This document shows positions 32,841 through 41,490 of a DNA stretch of 64,000 nucleotides, piece by piece. Position 1 is the stretch's first letter. The number at the start of each line of letters is the position of its first letter. Made by a program: the position numbers and the translations under genes. The notes under the pieces are model-generated. The model searched no databases and was not told the origin of the DNA. It worked only from the letters and a program-made list of their open reading frames with translations. This stretch comes from UMGS1696 sp964463375 (lineage in GTDB: Bacteria > Bacillota > Clostridia > Oscillospirales > CAG-272): positions 1 to 64,000 of the forward strand of contig CAYXBQ010000003.1 in assembly GCA_964463375.1 (NCBI GenBank), in the 5' to 3' direction.

Positions 32841-34337
32841 TTACTGTGCCAACGTAGCCACATCTTCGATAAACTTTTCCAAATCGGTGCCTGCCGTTTT
32901 TTCCTTGGTGGCAAGCGTAGAGGCGATATTTTCCGCAGAGGACAGATTCATGATGGTGTCACGGATCGTACCGGTGTTGAAAATGATACCGAGGTCAAAG
33001 TTTCTCGTGTTCAGGATCAGCTCGATCATGGGCTCGGATTCTTCGTCTCTGGTGGATTTGCCGATCAGGGTCTGGTCATAGTAGGCCGGTGTCAGAGAAT
33101 ACATGGACAGGTTTGCCATAGCATCCAGGATGTCGCCGATCATTTCCGGATCCGAGGCCGTGGTCGGGATCACATATACCGTGAAGTTGGCGTAGCTGTA
33201 GCTGGAATAATATTGGTCTTGGTCGGCGGTGCATTTGGGGGCGGGCAGTACGCCAAAGGCCGTGTCAAAGTCCCGGAACCAGGTGATGTTGATCATGCCC
33301 GCATAGTAGAACAGTGCCTTGCCGTTGGCAAACTGCTTTTCTCTCGTGGCACCATCGCCCATACCGCCGCCGGTCACATTGGATTTGGAACCCACATTCG
33401 AATAGTCGGCGTACTGGATCTCCATGACACGGGTCAATACATCCAACGAGGCCTCGCTGTTATAGGTGTAGTAGGGCTTACCGTCCTTGTCGCTGTCCAT
33501 GATCTTGAACCCGCCACAGGACCACATAGCCAGACTGTTGTAGCCCTCGGTGATGAAGCCGTAGGTGTCCGCCTCTGTCCATTTGCCGTCTCCGTCCGTA
33601 TCGGTCAGTGCCACCTTTGCCATCTCGTCCATCTTATCCAGGGTCCAGGTCCCATCGTTCACCAGATCATAGGGGCTCTCCAACCCATTGTCCGTGATGA
33701 TGTCCTTGTTGAACAGCATGCACCAGGTGCCCTTGTTGTCCATGATGGAAATGTCCCCGGTCATGAAGAAGGAACGTCCCATAATGGTGCTTTCTGCATA
33801 GAGCTGCCCATCCCAATAGGGCTCGTCTGCCCGAACCGTGGAGATGTTGCGGTAGTCCAACAGGATGTTTTGGGAGACCAGCGGGGAAATGTAGCTCAGC
33901 CCCTCTGTGACGGTGTCAAATTCGTCCGTGCCGGCCAGTACAGCGGTCTTCAGATTGTTGGCGGGAACGTCGTTGCCGATCTCTGTTACTTTGATATTCA
34001 TAGCATCTTCCAGCGCCATATTTCGGTTGTAGACCGCATCGTTGATGACCTCACCGGTGATCTCCTCCGCATATACGTCCATGGTCAGCCAGTCTCCGGA
34101 GCCTCTGTCCCCGATCCGGAAATCATACCCGCCGTAGTCCCGGTCGTGGTAGGACTGCGCCACCGAATCAAAGGTGACCTCCGGTTCGGTCTCCACCGGT
34201 GCGGTCGTGGCTGCCGTGTCCACGGTGGTGTCGGTCGTCTCGGTGGTATTGCCGCAGCCTACCGCACTCAGGGTCAGCAGTGCCGCCAGCAGCAGGGTCA
34301 AAATGGATCTGCGATTTCCAATGCATCTCTGCACCAT
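32841..34337 (-). CDS. Extracellular solute-binding lipoprotein, orphan paralogue 3
   Basis: A protein of about 498 residues with lipobox SAVGC (Cys28) and an acidic Thr-rich linker. It carries GEVINDAVYNRN, NDGTWTLD and an EF-hand-like loop DTDGDGKWTEAD near residue 245, as in the other two paralogues. I chose ATG 34337, preceded by GGAGGA at 9 bases; the open frame continues upstream into unrelated sequence but without signal peptide sense. A -10 TATACT lies at 34374-34379 on the minus strand. No transport genes adjoin. Confidence 0.8.
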   Translation of the reverse strand: MVQRCIGNRRSILTLLLAALLTLSAVGCGNTTETTDTTVDTAATTAPVETEPEVTFDSVAQSYHDRDYGGYDFRIGDRGSGDWLTMDVYAEEITGEVINDAVYNRNMALEDAMNIKVTEIGNDVPANNLKTAVLAGTDEFDTVTEGLSYISPLVSQNILLDYRNISTVRADEPYWDGQLYAESTIMGRSFFMTGDISIMDNKGTWCMLFNKDIITDNGLESPYDLVNDGTWTLDKMDEMAKVALTDTDGDGKWTEADTYGFITEGYNSLAMWSCGGFKIMDSDKDGKPYYTYNSEASLDVLTRVMEIQYADYSNVGSKSNVTGGGMGDGATREKQFANGKALFYYAGMINITWFRDFDTAFGVLPAPKCTADQDQYYSSYSYANFTVYVIPTTASDPEMIGDILDAMANLSMYSLTPAYYDQTLIGKSTRDEESEPMIELILNTRNFDLGIIFNTGTIRDTIMNLSSAENIASTLATKEKTAGTDLEKFIEDVATLAQ

Positions 34338-34439
34338 AAAAATTCCTCCGCAAAACAGATTGAAGTTATCTATAGTATACAACATATGCCCCCGGAATGT
34401 GTGAACAACATGTGTATGAATGTAAATAAAAAGTGAACA

Positions 34440-34492
34440 AAAACCGTGTGCTCCCCCGGGACAAATCCACCGGAAGAGACCACACGGCTCTG
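34440..34492 (-). terminator. Terminator of the hydrogenase maturation operon
   Basis: CCGTGTG and CACACGG arms (34443-34449, 34481-34487) form a long GC-rich hairpin followed on the minus strand by TTTTTGTT, just after the hydF stop codon. Confidence 0.75.
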
Positions 34493-34495
34493 TCG

Positions 34496-35704
34496 TTATT
34501 TGTTTTGCAGGAGCTTCAGCATATCCGGGAAGGGCTCCAGACTGCGTGCCAGGATCCCGTGCATCTGGGCAATGGCGATGCCGTAGTTCACCATGGGTAC
34601 ACCTGCCGCCGTTGCCACCTGGATCCGGTGGTTCATCTCCGCTTCGTTCAGCATACAGCCGCCGCAGTGTACCACCACCTTGTAGGCCGAAAGATCCTTC
34701 GGGAATTCGCCGCCGGAGGTGAAGGTGTAGTCCGGTTTCACGCCGGTATACTGCTCGATCCACATGGGCAGCTTCACGGTACCGATGTCCCCGCATTGCC
34801 GGTGGTGGGTGCAGCCCTCGGAGATCAGCACCTTGTCGCCGTCCCGGAGGGTGGACAACGCCGCCGCTCCCTGCACCAGCGTAGCCAGATCCCCTTTGTA
34901 CCGGGCGAACAAAATGGAGAAGGAGGTCAGCGGCACATCCGCCGGTACAGCCTTAGCCACCCGCCCGAAGGCTTGGGAGTCCGTGATCACCAGTCGTGGC
35001 TTCTTCGAGAGCATGGCCAGCGTCTGGGGCAGCTCCGTATCCTGACAGCAGATCACGGAACCGTGGTTGTCTAAAATATCCCGCAGTGTCTGCTGTTGGG
35101 GCAGGATCAACCGTCCCTTGGGAGCCGCCGCATCGATGGGGATCACCAGCACCACCAGATCGCCGGGGGAGAGAAGATCCGCTACCAGCTGCCGGGGATT
35201 CTCCCGCTTCTTCGCCAGACTGCCTAACTTTTCCTTCAGCGCCGTGATCCCGATCTGCTCCGCCGCACTGACATACAGCACATCTTCGCTGGAAAACGGC
35301 GTGTCCGGCAGCAGCTCCGCCTTGTTGCACACCGTGATACAAGGGATCTTGCGTTCCCCGATGATGGCAAGCAGCTCTTTTTCCGTGTCCCCCATGCCCA
35401 CCGTCGCATCCACCACCAGCACTGCAATGTCGGTCTTGGCAAGGATCTCCCGTGTTTTTTCCACCCGCAGCTGTCCCAGCTCCCCGGTGTCGTCATAGCC
35501 GGGGGTATCGATGATCACCACAGGCCCAATGGGCAGTAGCTCCATGGCCTTTTTCACCGGGTCGGTGGTGGTGCCCTGTACGTCGGAGACCACAGAAAGC
35601 GCCTGTCCCGTCACCGCATTGACCAGGGAGGATTTGCCCGCATTTCGTCTGCCGAAAAAGCCAATGTGTACCCGTTCGGCAGATACCGTATCGTTCAGTC
35701 CCAT
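34496..35704 (-). CDS. hydF: [FeFe] hydrogenase H-cluster maturation GTPase
   Basis: The 402-residue HydF is the scaffold on which the 2Fe subcluster is assembled before transfer to the hydrogenase. The N-terminal GTPase shows the P-loop GFFGRRNAGKSSLVNA, switch GTTTDPVKKAMEL, IDTPGYDDTG and CNKAE. The C-terminal cluster domain has VVHCGGCMLNEAEMNHR, with the conserved HCGGC. It is the last gene of the operon; hydG ends 7 bases before it. Length and motif order are normal. Confidence 0.95.
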   Translation of the reverse strand: MGLNDTVSAERVHIGFFGRRNAGKSSLVNAVTGQALSVVSDVQGTTTDPVKKAMELLPIGPVVIIDTPGYDDTGELGQLRVEKTREILAKTDIAVLVVDATVGMGDTEKELLAIIGERKIPCITVCNKAELLPDTPFSSEDVLYVSAAEQIGITALKEKLGSLAKKRENPRQLVADLLSPGDLVVLVIPIDAAAPKGRLILPQQQTLRDILDNHGSVICCQDTELPQTLAMLSKKPRLVITDSQAFGRVAKAVPADVPLTSFSILFARYKGDLATLVQGAAALSTLRDGDKVLISEGCTHHRQCGDIGTVKLPMWIEQYTGVKPDYTFTSGGEFPKDLSAYKVVVHCGGCMLNEAEMNHRIQVATAAGVPMVNYGIAIAQMHGILARSLEPFPDMLKLLQNK

Positions 35705-35711
35705 AGATACC

Positions 35712-37160
35712 TCAGAACCGGAAGTCCCGGCGATTGGAATTCTTGATGGCCTCGATATTCTCTCTTGCGATGTTCCGCACCTTTTCCTTGGGGATCCGGT
35801 TTAGCTCCTCCTCCACCATCTGGAAGCCCACTTCCTTGGTTTTGTCGGAGGCATAGTCCACCAGATACTCCGTCAAGGTCATCAGCGCATTGGGATGGCA
35901 GCAGTTGAGGATCTGCCCGGACTTACATAGGCTCATGAACCGGTCACCGGTACGACCTTCCCGGTAGCAAGCGGTGCAGAAGGACGGAATATGTCCGTTT
36001 TCCATCAGCCAACGCACCACCTCGTCCAGAGAACGCTGGTCGGATACGTCGAACTGTTCGGTGTCGTGGGGACGTTCTTCTTCCGTGTAGCCACCCACAG
36101 AGGTACGAGAGCCGCCGCTGACCTGAGAAACGCCGCAGTTCAGCAGCTTGCCACGAACGGTCTCGTTTTCTCTGGTGGAGATGATGATGCCGGTGTAGGG
36201 AACTGCCAGACGGATGCAGGCCGTGATCTTGGCAAAGGTGTCGTCGTCGATGCCGTTGTCGAAGGTATCCGGGTCGATGTCGTCCGCTCTCTTGAGACGA
36301 GGTACGCTGATGGTGTGGGGGCCAACGCCGTGTACCGCTTCCAGATGCTCTGCGTGCATGATCAGTCCGGCAAATTCATACTTGTACAGCTCCAGCCCAA
36401 AGAGCACGCCCAGCCCTACGTCGTCGATACCGCCGTCCATGGCTCTGTCCATAGCTTCGGTGTGGTAGTCGTAGTCGTGCTTGGGACCGGTGGGATGCAG
36501 CTCCAGATAGCTCTGCTTGTGGTAGGTCTCCTGGAACAGGATGTAGGTACCAATGCCCGCTTCCTTCAGCTTCCGGTAGTTCTCCACGGTGGTAGCCGCA
36601 ATGTTCACGTTGACTCTGCGAATGTCGCCGTTCTTGTGGTGTACGCTGTAGATGGTCTTGATGCAGTCTAAGATATATTCGATGGGGTTGTTCACCGGGT
36701 CTTCACCGGCTTCGATGGCCAGCCGCTTGTGCCCCATATCCTGCAGGGCAATGACCTCTGCCTTGACCTCTTCCTGGGTCAGCTTTTTCCGGCAGATGTG
36801 CTTGTTCTTCAGGTGGTAGGGACAGTATACACAGCCGTTGACGCAGTAGTTGGACAGATACAGGGGCGCAAAGATGACGATACGGTTGCCGTAGAACGCC
36901 AGCTTGATCTCCTCCGCGATTGCAAAGATCTTCTCGATCTTGTCCGGCAGGTCACAGGCCAAAAGCACCGATGCCTCCTTGTGGGTCAGCCCGGCACATA
37001 CCGTACCGTTTTCGGTCTTGCGGGGACGTGCCTTTTCCAAGATCTGGTCGATCAGCTCCACATTGTGCTTGTTGGCTTCCGCATAGGCCAGGGTCTCCAA
37101 AATCTCCCCGTCGTTGATGAATTCTTCCGCTTTTCTGGATTTGGGATCGTAGATTGCCAT
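35712..37160 (-). CDS. hydG: [FeFe] hydrogenase H-cluster radical SAM maturase HydG
   Basis: The 482-residue radical SAM tyrosine lyase produces the CO and CN ligands of the H-cluster. The core motif NYCVNGCVYCPYH gives CxxxCxxC at residues 106, 110 and 113. The C-terminal auxiliary cluster Cys are in FCTACYREGRTGDRFMSLC (two Cys close together, one further on). GGSRTSVGGY is another family landmark. AAAGGA lies ahead of ATG 37160. It sits between hydE and hydF. Confidence 0.96.
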   Translation of the reverse strand: MAIYDPKSRKAEEFINDGEILETLAYAEANKHNVELIDQILEKARPRKTENGTVCAGLTHKEASVLLACDLPDKIEKIFAIAEEIKLAFYGNRIVIFAPLYLSNYCVNGCVYCPYHLKNKHICRKKLTQEEVKAEVIALQDMGHKRLAIEAGEDPVNNPIEYILDCIKTIYSVHHKNGDIRRVNVNIAATTVENYRKLKEAGIGTYILFQETYHKQSYLELHPTGPKHDYDYHTEAMDRAMDGGIDDVGLGVLFGLELYKYEFAGLIMHAEHLEAVHGVGPHTISVPRLKRADDIDPDTFDNGIDDDTFAKITACIRLAVPYTGIIISTRENETVRGKLLNCGVSQVSGGSRTSVGGYTEEERPHDTEQFDVSDQRSLDEVVRWLMENGHIPSFCTACYREGRTGDRFMSLCKSGQILNCCHPNALMTLTEYLVDYASDKTKEVGFQMVEEELNRIPKEKVRNIARENIEAIKNSNRRDFRF

Positions 37161-37244
37161 AGTATATTCCTTTCTTTTGGGTCAGATGTGCGTCCGGTGT
37201 GACTTGCCGTCTTTCCCGTTAGATGATTTTTAACGAAAATAGAT

Positions 37245-38291
37245 TTATTTGATGATGTCTCCCCGTGCCACCGCAATACGGCAGCCGATACGTTCCATGC
37301 GTTCCCGGAGACTGGCAAGGGCCTGTGCCGATTCCGCACCGTCGGAGAGCTTGTTGTCGTATAGCATATACTTGCGCCGCACCGCCGTGGGAGACAGATT
37401 GGGCATGACCACGTTGGCACCGGCCAGGATCCCTTTTTCTCTGCCGTTTTCGGAGAGTGTCCCCAAAGCCGTGGTGGCCGGCAGCAGCAGCGTAGGCTGG
37501 ATCAGGCGCAGGATCGAGAGCAGATAGCAGGTCAGCTCCACGTCCCCGGCAGGAAAGTCCCGGAAGGGGGTGTCCTTATGGGGGATAAAGGGTCCAATGC
37601 CGCACATATCCGGTCGGAAGGTCTCGATGAATTTCAGATCCTTCGCCAGCATCTCGATGGTCTGGTAGGGAGAGCCCACCATGAACCCGCAGCCCACCTG
37701 ATAGCCAAGTCCCTTCAGGTTCCGTAGACATTGCATCCGGTTTTCCAAGGACAGGCTTGCCGGATGGAGCTTGCCGTAGTGTTCTACGTCGGCGGTCTCA
37801 TGCCGCAGCAGGTACCGGTCTGCACCGGCTTCCTTCAGCTGTCGATAGCTGTCGTAGCTGCGTTCCCCCAGGGATAGGGTGATGGCGCAGTCGGGGTATC
37901 GCTTTTTGATCTCCCGGAGCAGCGGCACCAAAAAGGCATCGGTAAAGCTGCCGTCCTCGCCGCCCTGCATCACAAAGGTGCGAAAACCAAGGTCGTATCC
38001 TTCCGCACAGCAGGCGAGAATATCCTCCGCCGTCAGCCGGTACCGGTCGCACTGGGCATTGCTTTTCCGGATGCCGCAGTAGTAGCAGTCGTTTTTGCAA
38101 ATGTTTGAGACCTCGATCAGACCACGAATGTAAATATCGTTGCCGTAGATCTTCTGCTTTTCCACCAGTGCCAACGCCGCCAGCAGTCCGGCCCCATGGG
38201 GATTCCGCTCCCGCAGAAGGGTCTCGTATTCCGGGATCGTCAGGGAATGGGTGTCCCGCAGCTTGTAGATCAGGGATTCCAATTTGTTCAT
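37245..38291 (-). CDS. hydE: [FeFe] hydrogenase H-cluster radical SAM maturase HydE
   Basis: The 348-residue radical SAM enzyme contributes to the H-cluster dithiolate/iron organometallic precursor. EVSNICKNDCYYCGIR provides the CxxxCxxC at residues 65, 69 and 72. RTFVMQGGEDGSF and the C-terminal NVVMPNLSP are typical of HydE/BioB-like barrels. The ATG comes one base after the regulator's stop codon (TGATATG), so translation is likely coupled. GGAGA serves as the ribosome binding site. Confidence 0.95.
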   Translation of the reverse strand: MNKLESLIYKLRDTHSLTIPEYETLLRERNPHGAGLLAALALVEKQKIYGNDIYIRGLIEVSNICKNDCYYCGIRKSNAQCDRYRLTAEDILACCAEGYDLGFRTFVMQGGEDGSFTDAFLVPLLREIKKRYPDCAITLSLGERSYDSYRQLKEAGADRYLLRHETADVEHYGKLHPASLSLENRMQCLRNLKGLGYQVGCGFMVGSPYQTIEMLAKDLKFIETFRPDMCGIGPFIPHKDTPFRDFPAGDVELTCYLLSILRLIQPTLLLPATTALGTLSENGREKGILAGANVVMPNLSPTAVRRKYMLYDNKLSDGAESAQALASLRERMERIGCRIAVARGDIIK

Positions 38292-38292
38292 A

Positions 38293-38604
38293 TCAGGTAT
38301 TTGTTTCTCCTATTGCATTATGTGCAATGGTTGCATCATTGGTTGCATCGGTCGATGTCTTCACACTGGAAAACGCCGTTTTGACACTGACTCCCGCCAG
38401 CTTGCCGATCTTGCCGGATAGGGCGGAGATGGTGTCCTGTGGGGCATCGATGGCAATGCTGATGATGCTGATGTTCTTCGGCCGATAGGGAATGCCCATG
38501 CGCCCAATGATGTATTCGCTGTATTCGTGGAGGATGTGGTTCAGCGTTTCCGTCATGTCCCGGGACTCCACAATGATGCTCATAACAGCCACACGTGTTT
38601 CCAT
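38293..38604 (-). CDS. TM1266-family iron-only hydrogenase system putative regulator
   Basis: A 103-residue protein whose first ~80 residues match the TM1266 family: VAVMSIIVESRD, LNHILHEYSEYIIGRMGIPY and ISIISIAIDAPQDTISALSGKIGKL (in part), an ACT/NikR-like ferredoxin fold. The family is found next to hydrogenase maturation genes and is proposed to regulate them. I chose ATG 38604 with GGAAGGAG 6 bases upstream. It leads the operon before hydE. The C-terminal 20 residues, rich in Thr, Asn and Ala, are a variable tail. Confidence 0.85.
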   Translation of the reverse strand: METRVAVMSIIVESRDMTETLNHILHEYSEYIIGRMGIPYRPKNISIISIAIDAPQDTISALSGKIGKLAGVSVKTAFSSVKTSTDATNDATIAHNAIGETNT

Positions 38605-38808
38605 AGCTGCTCCTTCCTGCCCGACAAAAAAAGCCATGCCCTCTATGAATAGGCACAGCAAAAAACACAGAGAGGGACAGCTGCCAAACGGCATTCCCGC
38701 CATATGGATCTTTCTACAAGCCTTTCACGCAGACGCTTCTTTGTGTCAGGGTTACCGTGTCAATGCCACCGTGTCTGGGACACCGTGTCAATGTCACATC
38801 TTTTGTCT
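38605..38808 (-). promoter_or_regulatory. Long structured leader of the hydrogenase maturation operon
   Basis: Between the predicted transcription start (about 38808) and the first ORF lie some 200 bases. On the minus strand they contain the tandem 14-bp repeats and then a hairpin with CCCTCT/AGAGGG arms (about 38640-38676), followed by a run of seven T before the ribosome binding site. The last part resembles an intrinsic terminator, so attenuation is plausible. I do not recognise a named riboswitch. Confidence 0.45.
38740..38795. repeat. Four tandem 14-bp repeats upstream of the hydrogenase maturation genes
   Basis: On the plus strand the units are TTTGTGTCAGGGTT, ACCGTGTCAATGCC, ACCGTGTCTGGGAC and ACCGTGTCAATGTC, in perfect 14-base register (38740, 38754, 38768, 38782). 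The core ACCGTGTC is invariant in the last three. The array lies just downstream of the predicted start site, so it may bind a regulator or act as RNA. Confidence 0.8.
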
Positions 38809-38814
38809 ATGTAT

Positions 38815-38843
38815 ATGATACACCATATCCGGGCAAAAGTCAA
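38815..38843 (-). promoter_or_regulatory. Promoter of the hydrogenase maturation operon
   Basis: TTGACT and TATCAT stand 17 bases apart on the minus strand, about 210 bases before the first start codon. Confidence 0.65.
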
Positions 38844-38856
38844 CAGGAAATTTTTG

Positions 38857-39600
38857 TCAGCGGAAAAAAAGCATGTTGCCAGAGGTAAAGCGGTGTACGC
38901 CAAAGGTATCCTCTATTATGGTGGTGCGCAGACAATCGTCCCGGCTGCCGGCAAAGGCAACACAGCCCCCTTCCAGGATCACCACATGATCGGCGATCTC
39001 CATGGCCTCCGTCAAGTCGTGCAGGATCACAAGGAGCGTTTTGTCCTCCATGTCTGCCAGCACACGAAGCAGGGTATAAAACTGTCTCCGGCTGGGAGCA
39101 TCCAGTGCCGCAAAGGGTTCGTCCAGCAAAAATACCGCCGGATCCTGCGCCACAAGCATCGCCAGGAACACCCGACACCGTTCTCCACCGGACAGCGTGT
39201 CCACCGACCGATCGAGAAAGGGCTGCACATGCGTGTATGCTATGGCTCTCTCCACCTGTGTCCGATCTTGCGGCGACAATCGTCCACCGACACCCACATA
39301 GGGATTGCGCCCCAGCTCCACCAGCGTTTGTGCCGTGAAAGGGGTGGACGGCAACGCCTGTGGCAAAATCCCGATCTTTTTCGCTTTTTCTCGTGCCGAC
39401 ATATCGGAAAGCACCGTGTCCCCCAGCAAAATGGTGCCGGTGTAGGGGCAAAGTCCGTTTACACAGCGCAGCAGTGTAGATTTGCCCACGCCATTTTGCC
39501 CCAGCAGTACCGTGATCCCACCGGTCGGCACCCCAAAGGAAATGTCGTCCAGTACCACATGCTTGCCATAGGAAACGGTCACACCATCAAAGGTCAGCAT
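38857..39600 (-). CDS. FecE/BtuD-type ABC transporter ATP-binding protein
   Basis: About 247 residues with all ABC ATPase motifs: Walker A GQNGVGKST, signature LSGGERCRV, Walker B VFLLDEPFAALD and the switch His in VILHDLTEA. It is of the iron-siderophore/heme/cobalamin importer class, judged by its partners. I chose ATG 39600 with AAGGAG 7 bases ahead; it overlaps the permease stop region (39587), as in a coupled operon. It energises the FecCD permease encoded upstream. Confidence 0.88.
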   Translation of the reverse strand: MLTFDGVTVSYGKHVVLDDISFGVPTGGITVLLGQNGVGKSTLLRCVNGLCPYTGTILLGDTVLSDMSAREKAKKIGILPQALPSTPFTAQTLVELGRNPYVGVGGRLSPQDRTQVERAIAYTHVQPFLDRSVDTLSGGERCRVFLAMLVAQDPAVFLLDEPFAALDAPSRRQFYTLLRVLADMEDKTLLVILHDLTEAMEIADHVVILEGGCVAFAGSRDDCLRTTIIEDTFGVHRFTSGNMLFFR

Positions 39601-40579
39601 TCGGCAGCTCCTTTCGTTGCAACAGCAAATAGAAGAAAAACGGTGCTCCCACCAACGCCAGCAGGATCCCCACAGCGATCTCCGAAGGGGCAAACAATAC
39701 CCGCCCCAAAAGATCCGACAGCATCACCAAAATCCCGCCCAGCAGAGCCGAACCACAAAGCTGGCTGCGGATATCCGTGCCCACCAGTCGGCGGCTCATG
39801 TGCGGTGTCACCAGCCCCACGAAGCCCAGTAGCCCCGCATAGCTCACCACCGAAGCGGCACTGAGACTGGCCAGCAGCAAGCATACCGCCCGCATCCGTC
39901 CCACCGACACGCCCAGGGAAGCCGCCATACTGTCTCCCAGCGACAACACCGCAATGCGCCCGGACAGAGCGAGGGACAGCACCAGACAACCAAGCACCAC
40001 CAGCCCCGGCACAATAAGCTGCTCTCCCGTGACCCCTTGCAGACTGCCAACGGAAAAGGCGGTGTACAAGCTGAGCACGTCCGTGTCTAAGGTGGAGAAA
40101 AACGAAATGATGGCTTGAAACAGCGTCGTCACCGCAATGCCCGCCAGCACCACCGTGCCCTTGCCGCCGCCCGCCTTCCTGGATACCGCCAAAATGAGTA
40201 GGGAAGTACCAAACGCACCGACAAAGGCCGCCAGTGGCAGCAGAAAAATGGCACGGGGAAAGCAGGTCAAAAACACCACCACCGTCAGTCCGGCACCGGC
40301 ATTGACACCGATGGTATTGGGACTGACCAGCGGATTCCCCATGGTGTTTTGCAGCAGCGTCCCCGCCAGTGAAAGCCCCACACCGGCGATCAGTGCCGCC
40401 AATGTGCGAGGCAGACGCAGGGAATAGAGAATAAACGTCACCGTTTCGTAGCCGGAGCGTCTCGTCAGCCCGCCCCACAGCTCCGCCGGCGTAAAGGCTG
40501 CACTGCCAAAGGCCAGCGATACCACCAGCACCAACAGCAGTACCCCGGTCAAGATCCCATAGAGCCTGCGCCCGGTCAT
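39587..40579 (-). CDS. FecCD-family ABC transporter permease
   Basis: A 330-residue permease with about ten helices. RLPRTLAALIAGVGLSLAGTLLQNTMGNPLVSPNTIGVNAGAG (in part) and the GFVGLVTPHMSRRLVG coupling segment are typical of iron(III)-siderophore, heme and B12 importers. The start at 40579 overlaps the stop of the binding-protein gene (ATGA), indicating translational coupling. It precedes the ATPase gene. One permease gene implies a homodimer, as in BtuC. Confidence 0.9.
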   Translation of the reverse strand: MTGRRLYGILTGVLLLVLVVSLAFGSAAFTPAELWGGLTRRSGYETVTFILYSLRLPRTLAALIAGVGLSLAGTLLQNTMGNPLVSPNTIGVNAGAGLTVVVFLTCFPRAIFLLPLAAFVGAFGTSLLILAVSRKAGGGKGTVVLAGIAVTTLFQAIISFFSTLDTDVLSLYTAFSVGSLQGVTGEQLIVPGLVVLGCLVLSLALSGRIAVLSLGDSMAASLGVSVGRMRAVCLLLASLSAASVVSYAGLLGFVGLVTPHMSRRLVGTDIRSQLCGSALLGGILVMLSDLLGRVLFAPSEIAVGILLALVGAPFFFYLLLQRKELPNADL

Positions 40580-41490
40580 GGCGTGTTCTCCGACGGCTTT
40601 GTCGTCAAAATATCCGCCAGATACCGGTACGCCTCTGCCCACCTACCACAGGGCTTAAAGTGAAACAGCTCCTTTGGTAAAATGAACACCCGTCCCTCCT
40701 GCACCGCCGTCAGCTGCCCCCAGGTCTCCTCGGTCAGCAGCTCCTCCACGTGCGCCGTAGCACTATCTTCATTGCCCATGAGGGAGAAGAAAATATAGTC
40801 CGGGTCAGACAGCAAAATTTCCTCCATGCTCAGCCCATCCAGCAGGATCGGTGCATCGGCTGCGATGTTGTGGCAACCAAATTCTTCCAGCATGGCACAG
40901 GCAAAATGATCCTCTGCCAGCTTGGCTTTTGTAGAAGCATCGGTGGAACCGGCACGGACAAAGAGAATATCCGGCACCGCCGCAAAGGATACCGACGACA
41001 AGGTTTCCTGTATTTCCTTTTCCATGGATCTGGCAACATCCAAACCGGTGGTGTCCCCGGTGATCTCCGTCATGTCCGCAAGCACCGTCACGTAGTCGGC
41101 GAAGGATTCCACATGGCACACCAGCGTGTCGATCCCGGCTTTTTCCAGCAGATCCGCCGCCTCCACCTGGGCAGGGATGTCCGCAGAAACGATGACCAGA
41201 TCCGGTTCCAGCGAAAGGAGCAGCTCCACGTTCACCGTCTTTCCGGCACCATCGTCCACCAGGGGCAGGGGCGTTCCCGCCGGCGCAAACCCCCGTTCCA
41301 CGGTCTCCCCAACGGTGATGTCGATCTCGCCCCCCGCATCCAGCCAGATCTCCGCCAGGGACGAAAACAACACCGCCACCGTCTCCGGTCGTTCCACGGA
41401 TGCATCAGTTGGTTCTACGCTTGTACTACAGCCGCACAGCAGGGTAGAGAGCAGTAGCCCTACCGTGCAAAGGGTCAAAGTCCGCTTCAT
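40576..41490 (-). CDS. FepB/BtuF-type substrate-binding lipoprotein
   Basis: A 304-residue lipoprotein with lipobox LLCGC (Cys21), a short linker and a class III periplasmic-binding-protein fold. LSLEPDLVIVSADIPAQ, a long helix region around residues 110-160, and LLSDPDYIFFSLMG are the recurring family segments. Its ATG overlaps the stop codon of the Fe-S protein gene, and its stop overlaps the permease start. Ligand candidates are ferric siderophore, heme or another tetrapyrrole; nothing in the sequence decides. Confidence 0.85.
   Translation of the reverse strand: MKRTLTLCTVGLLLSTLLCGCSTSVEPTDASVERPETVAVLFSSLAEIWLDAGGEIDITVGETVERGFAPAGTPLPLVDDGAGKTVNVELLLSLEPDLVIVSADIPAQVEAADLLEKAGIDTLVCHVESFADYVTVLADMTEITGDTTGLDVARSMEKEIQETLSSVSFAAVPDILFVRAGSTDASTKAKLAEDHFACAMLEEFGCHNIAADAPILLDGLSMEEILLSDPDYIFFSLMGNEDSATAHVEELLTEETWGQLTAVQEGRVFILPKELFHFKPCGRWAEAYRYLADILTTKPSENTP

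Noticed and set aside
34338..34796. An N-terminal extension of about 150 residues on solute-binding lipoprotein 3
   Set aside because: It lies over the hydF 3' end and terminator, and the signal peptide and GGAGGA site show that translation starts at 34337.
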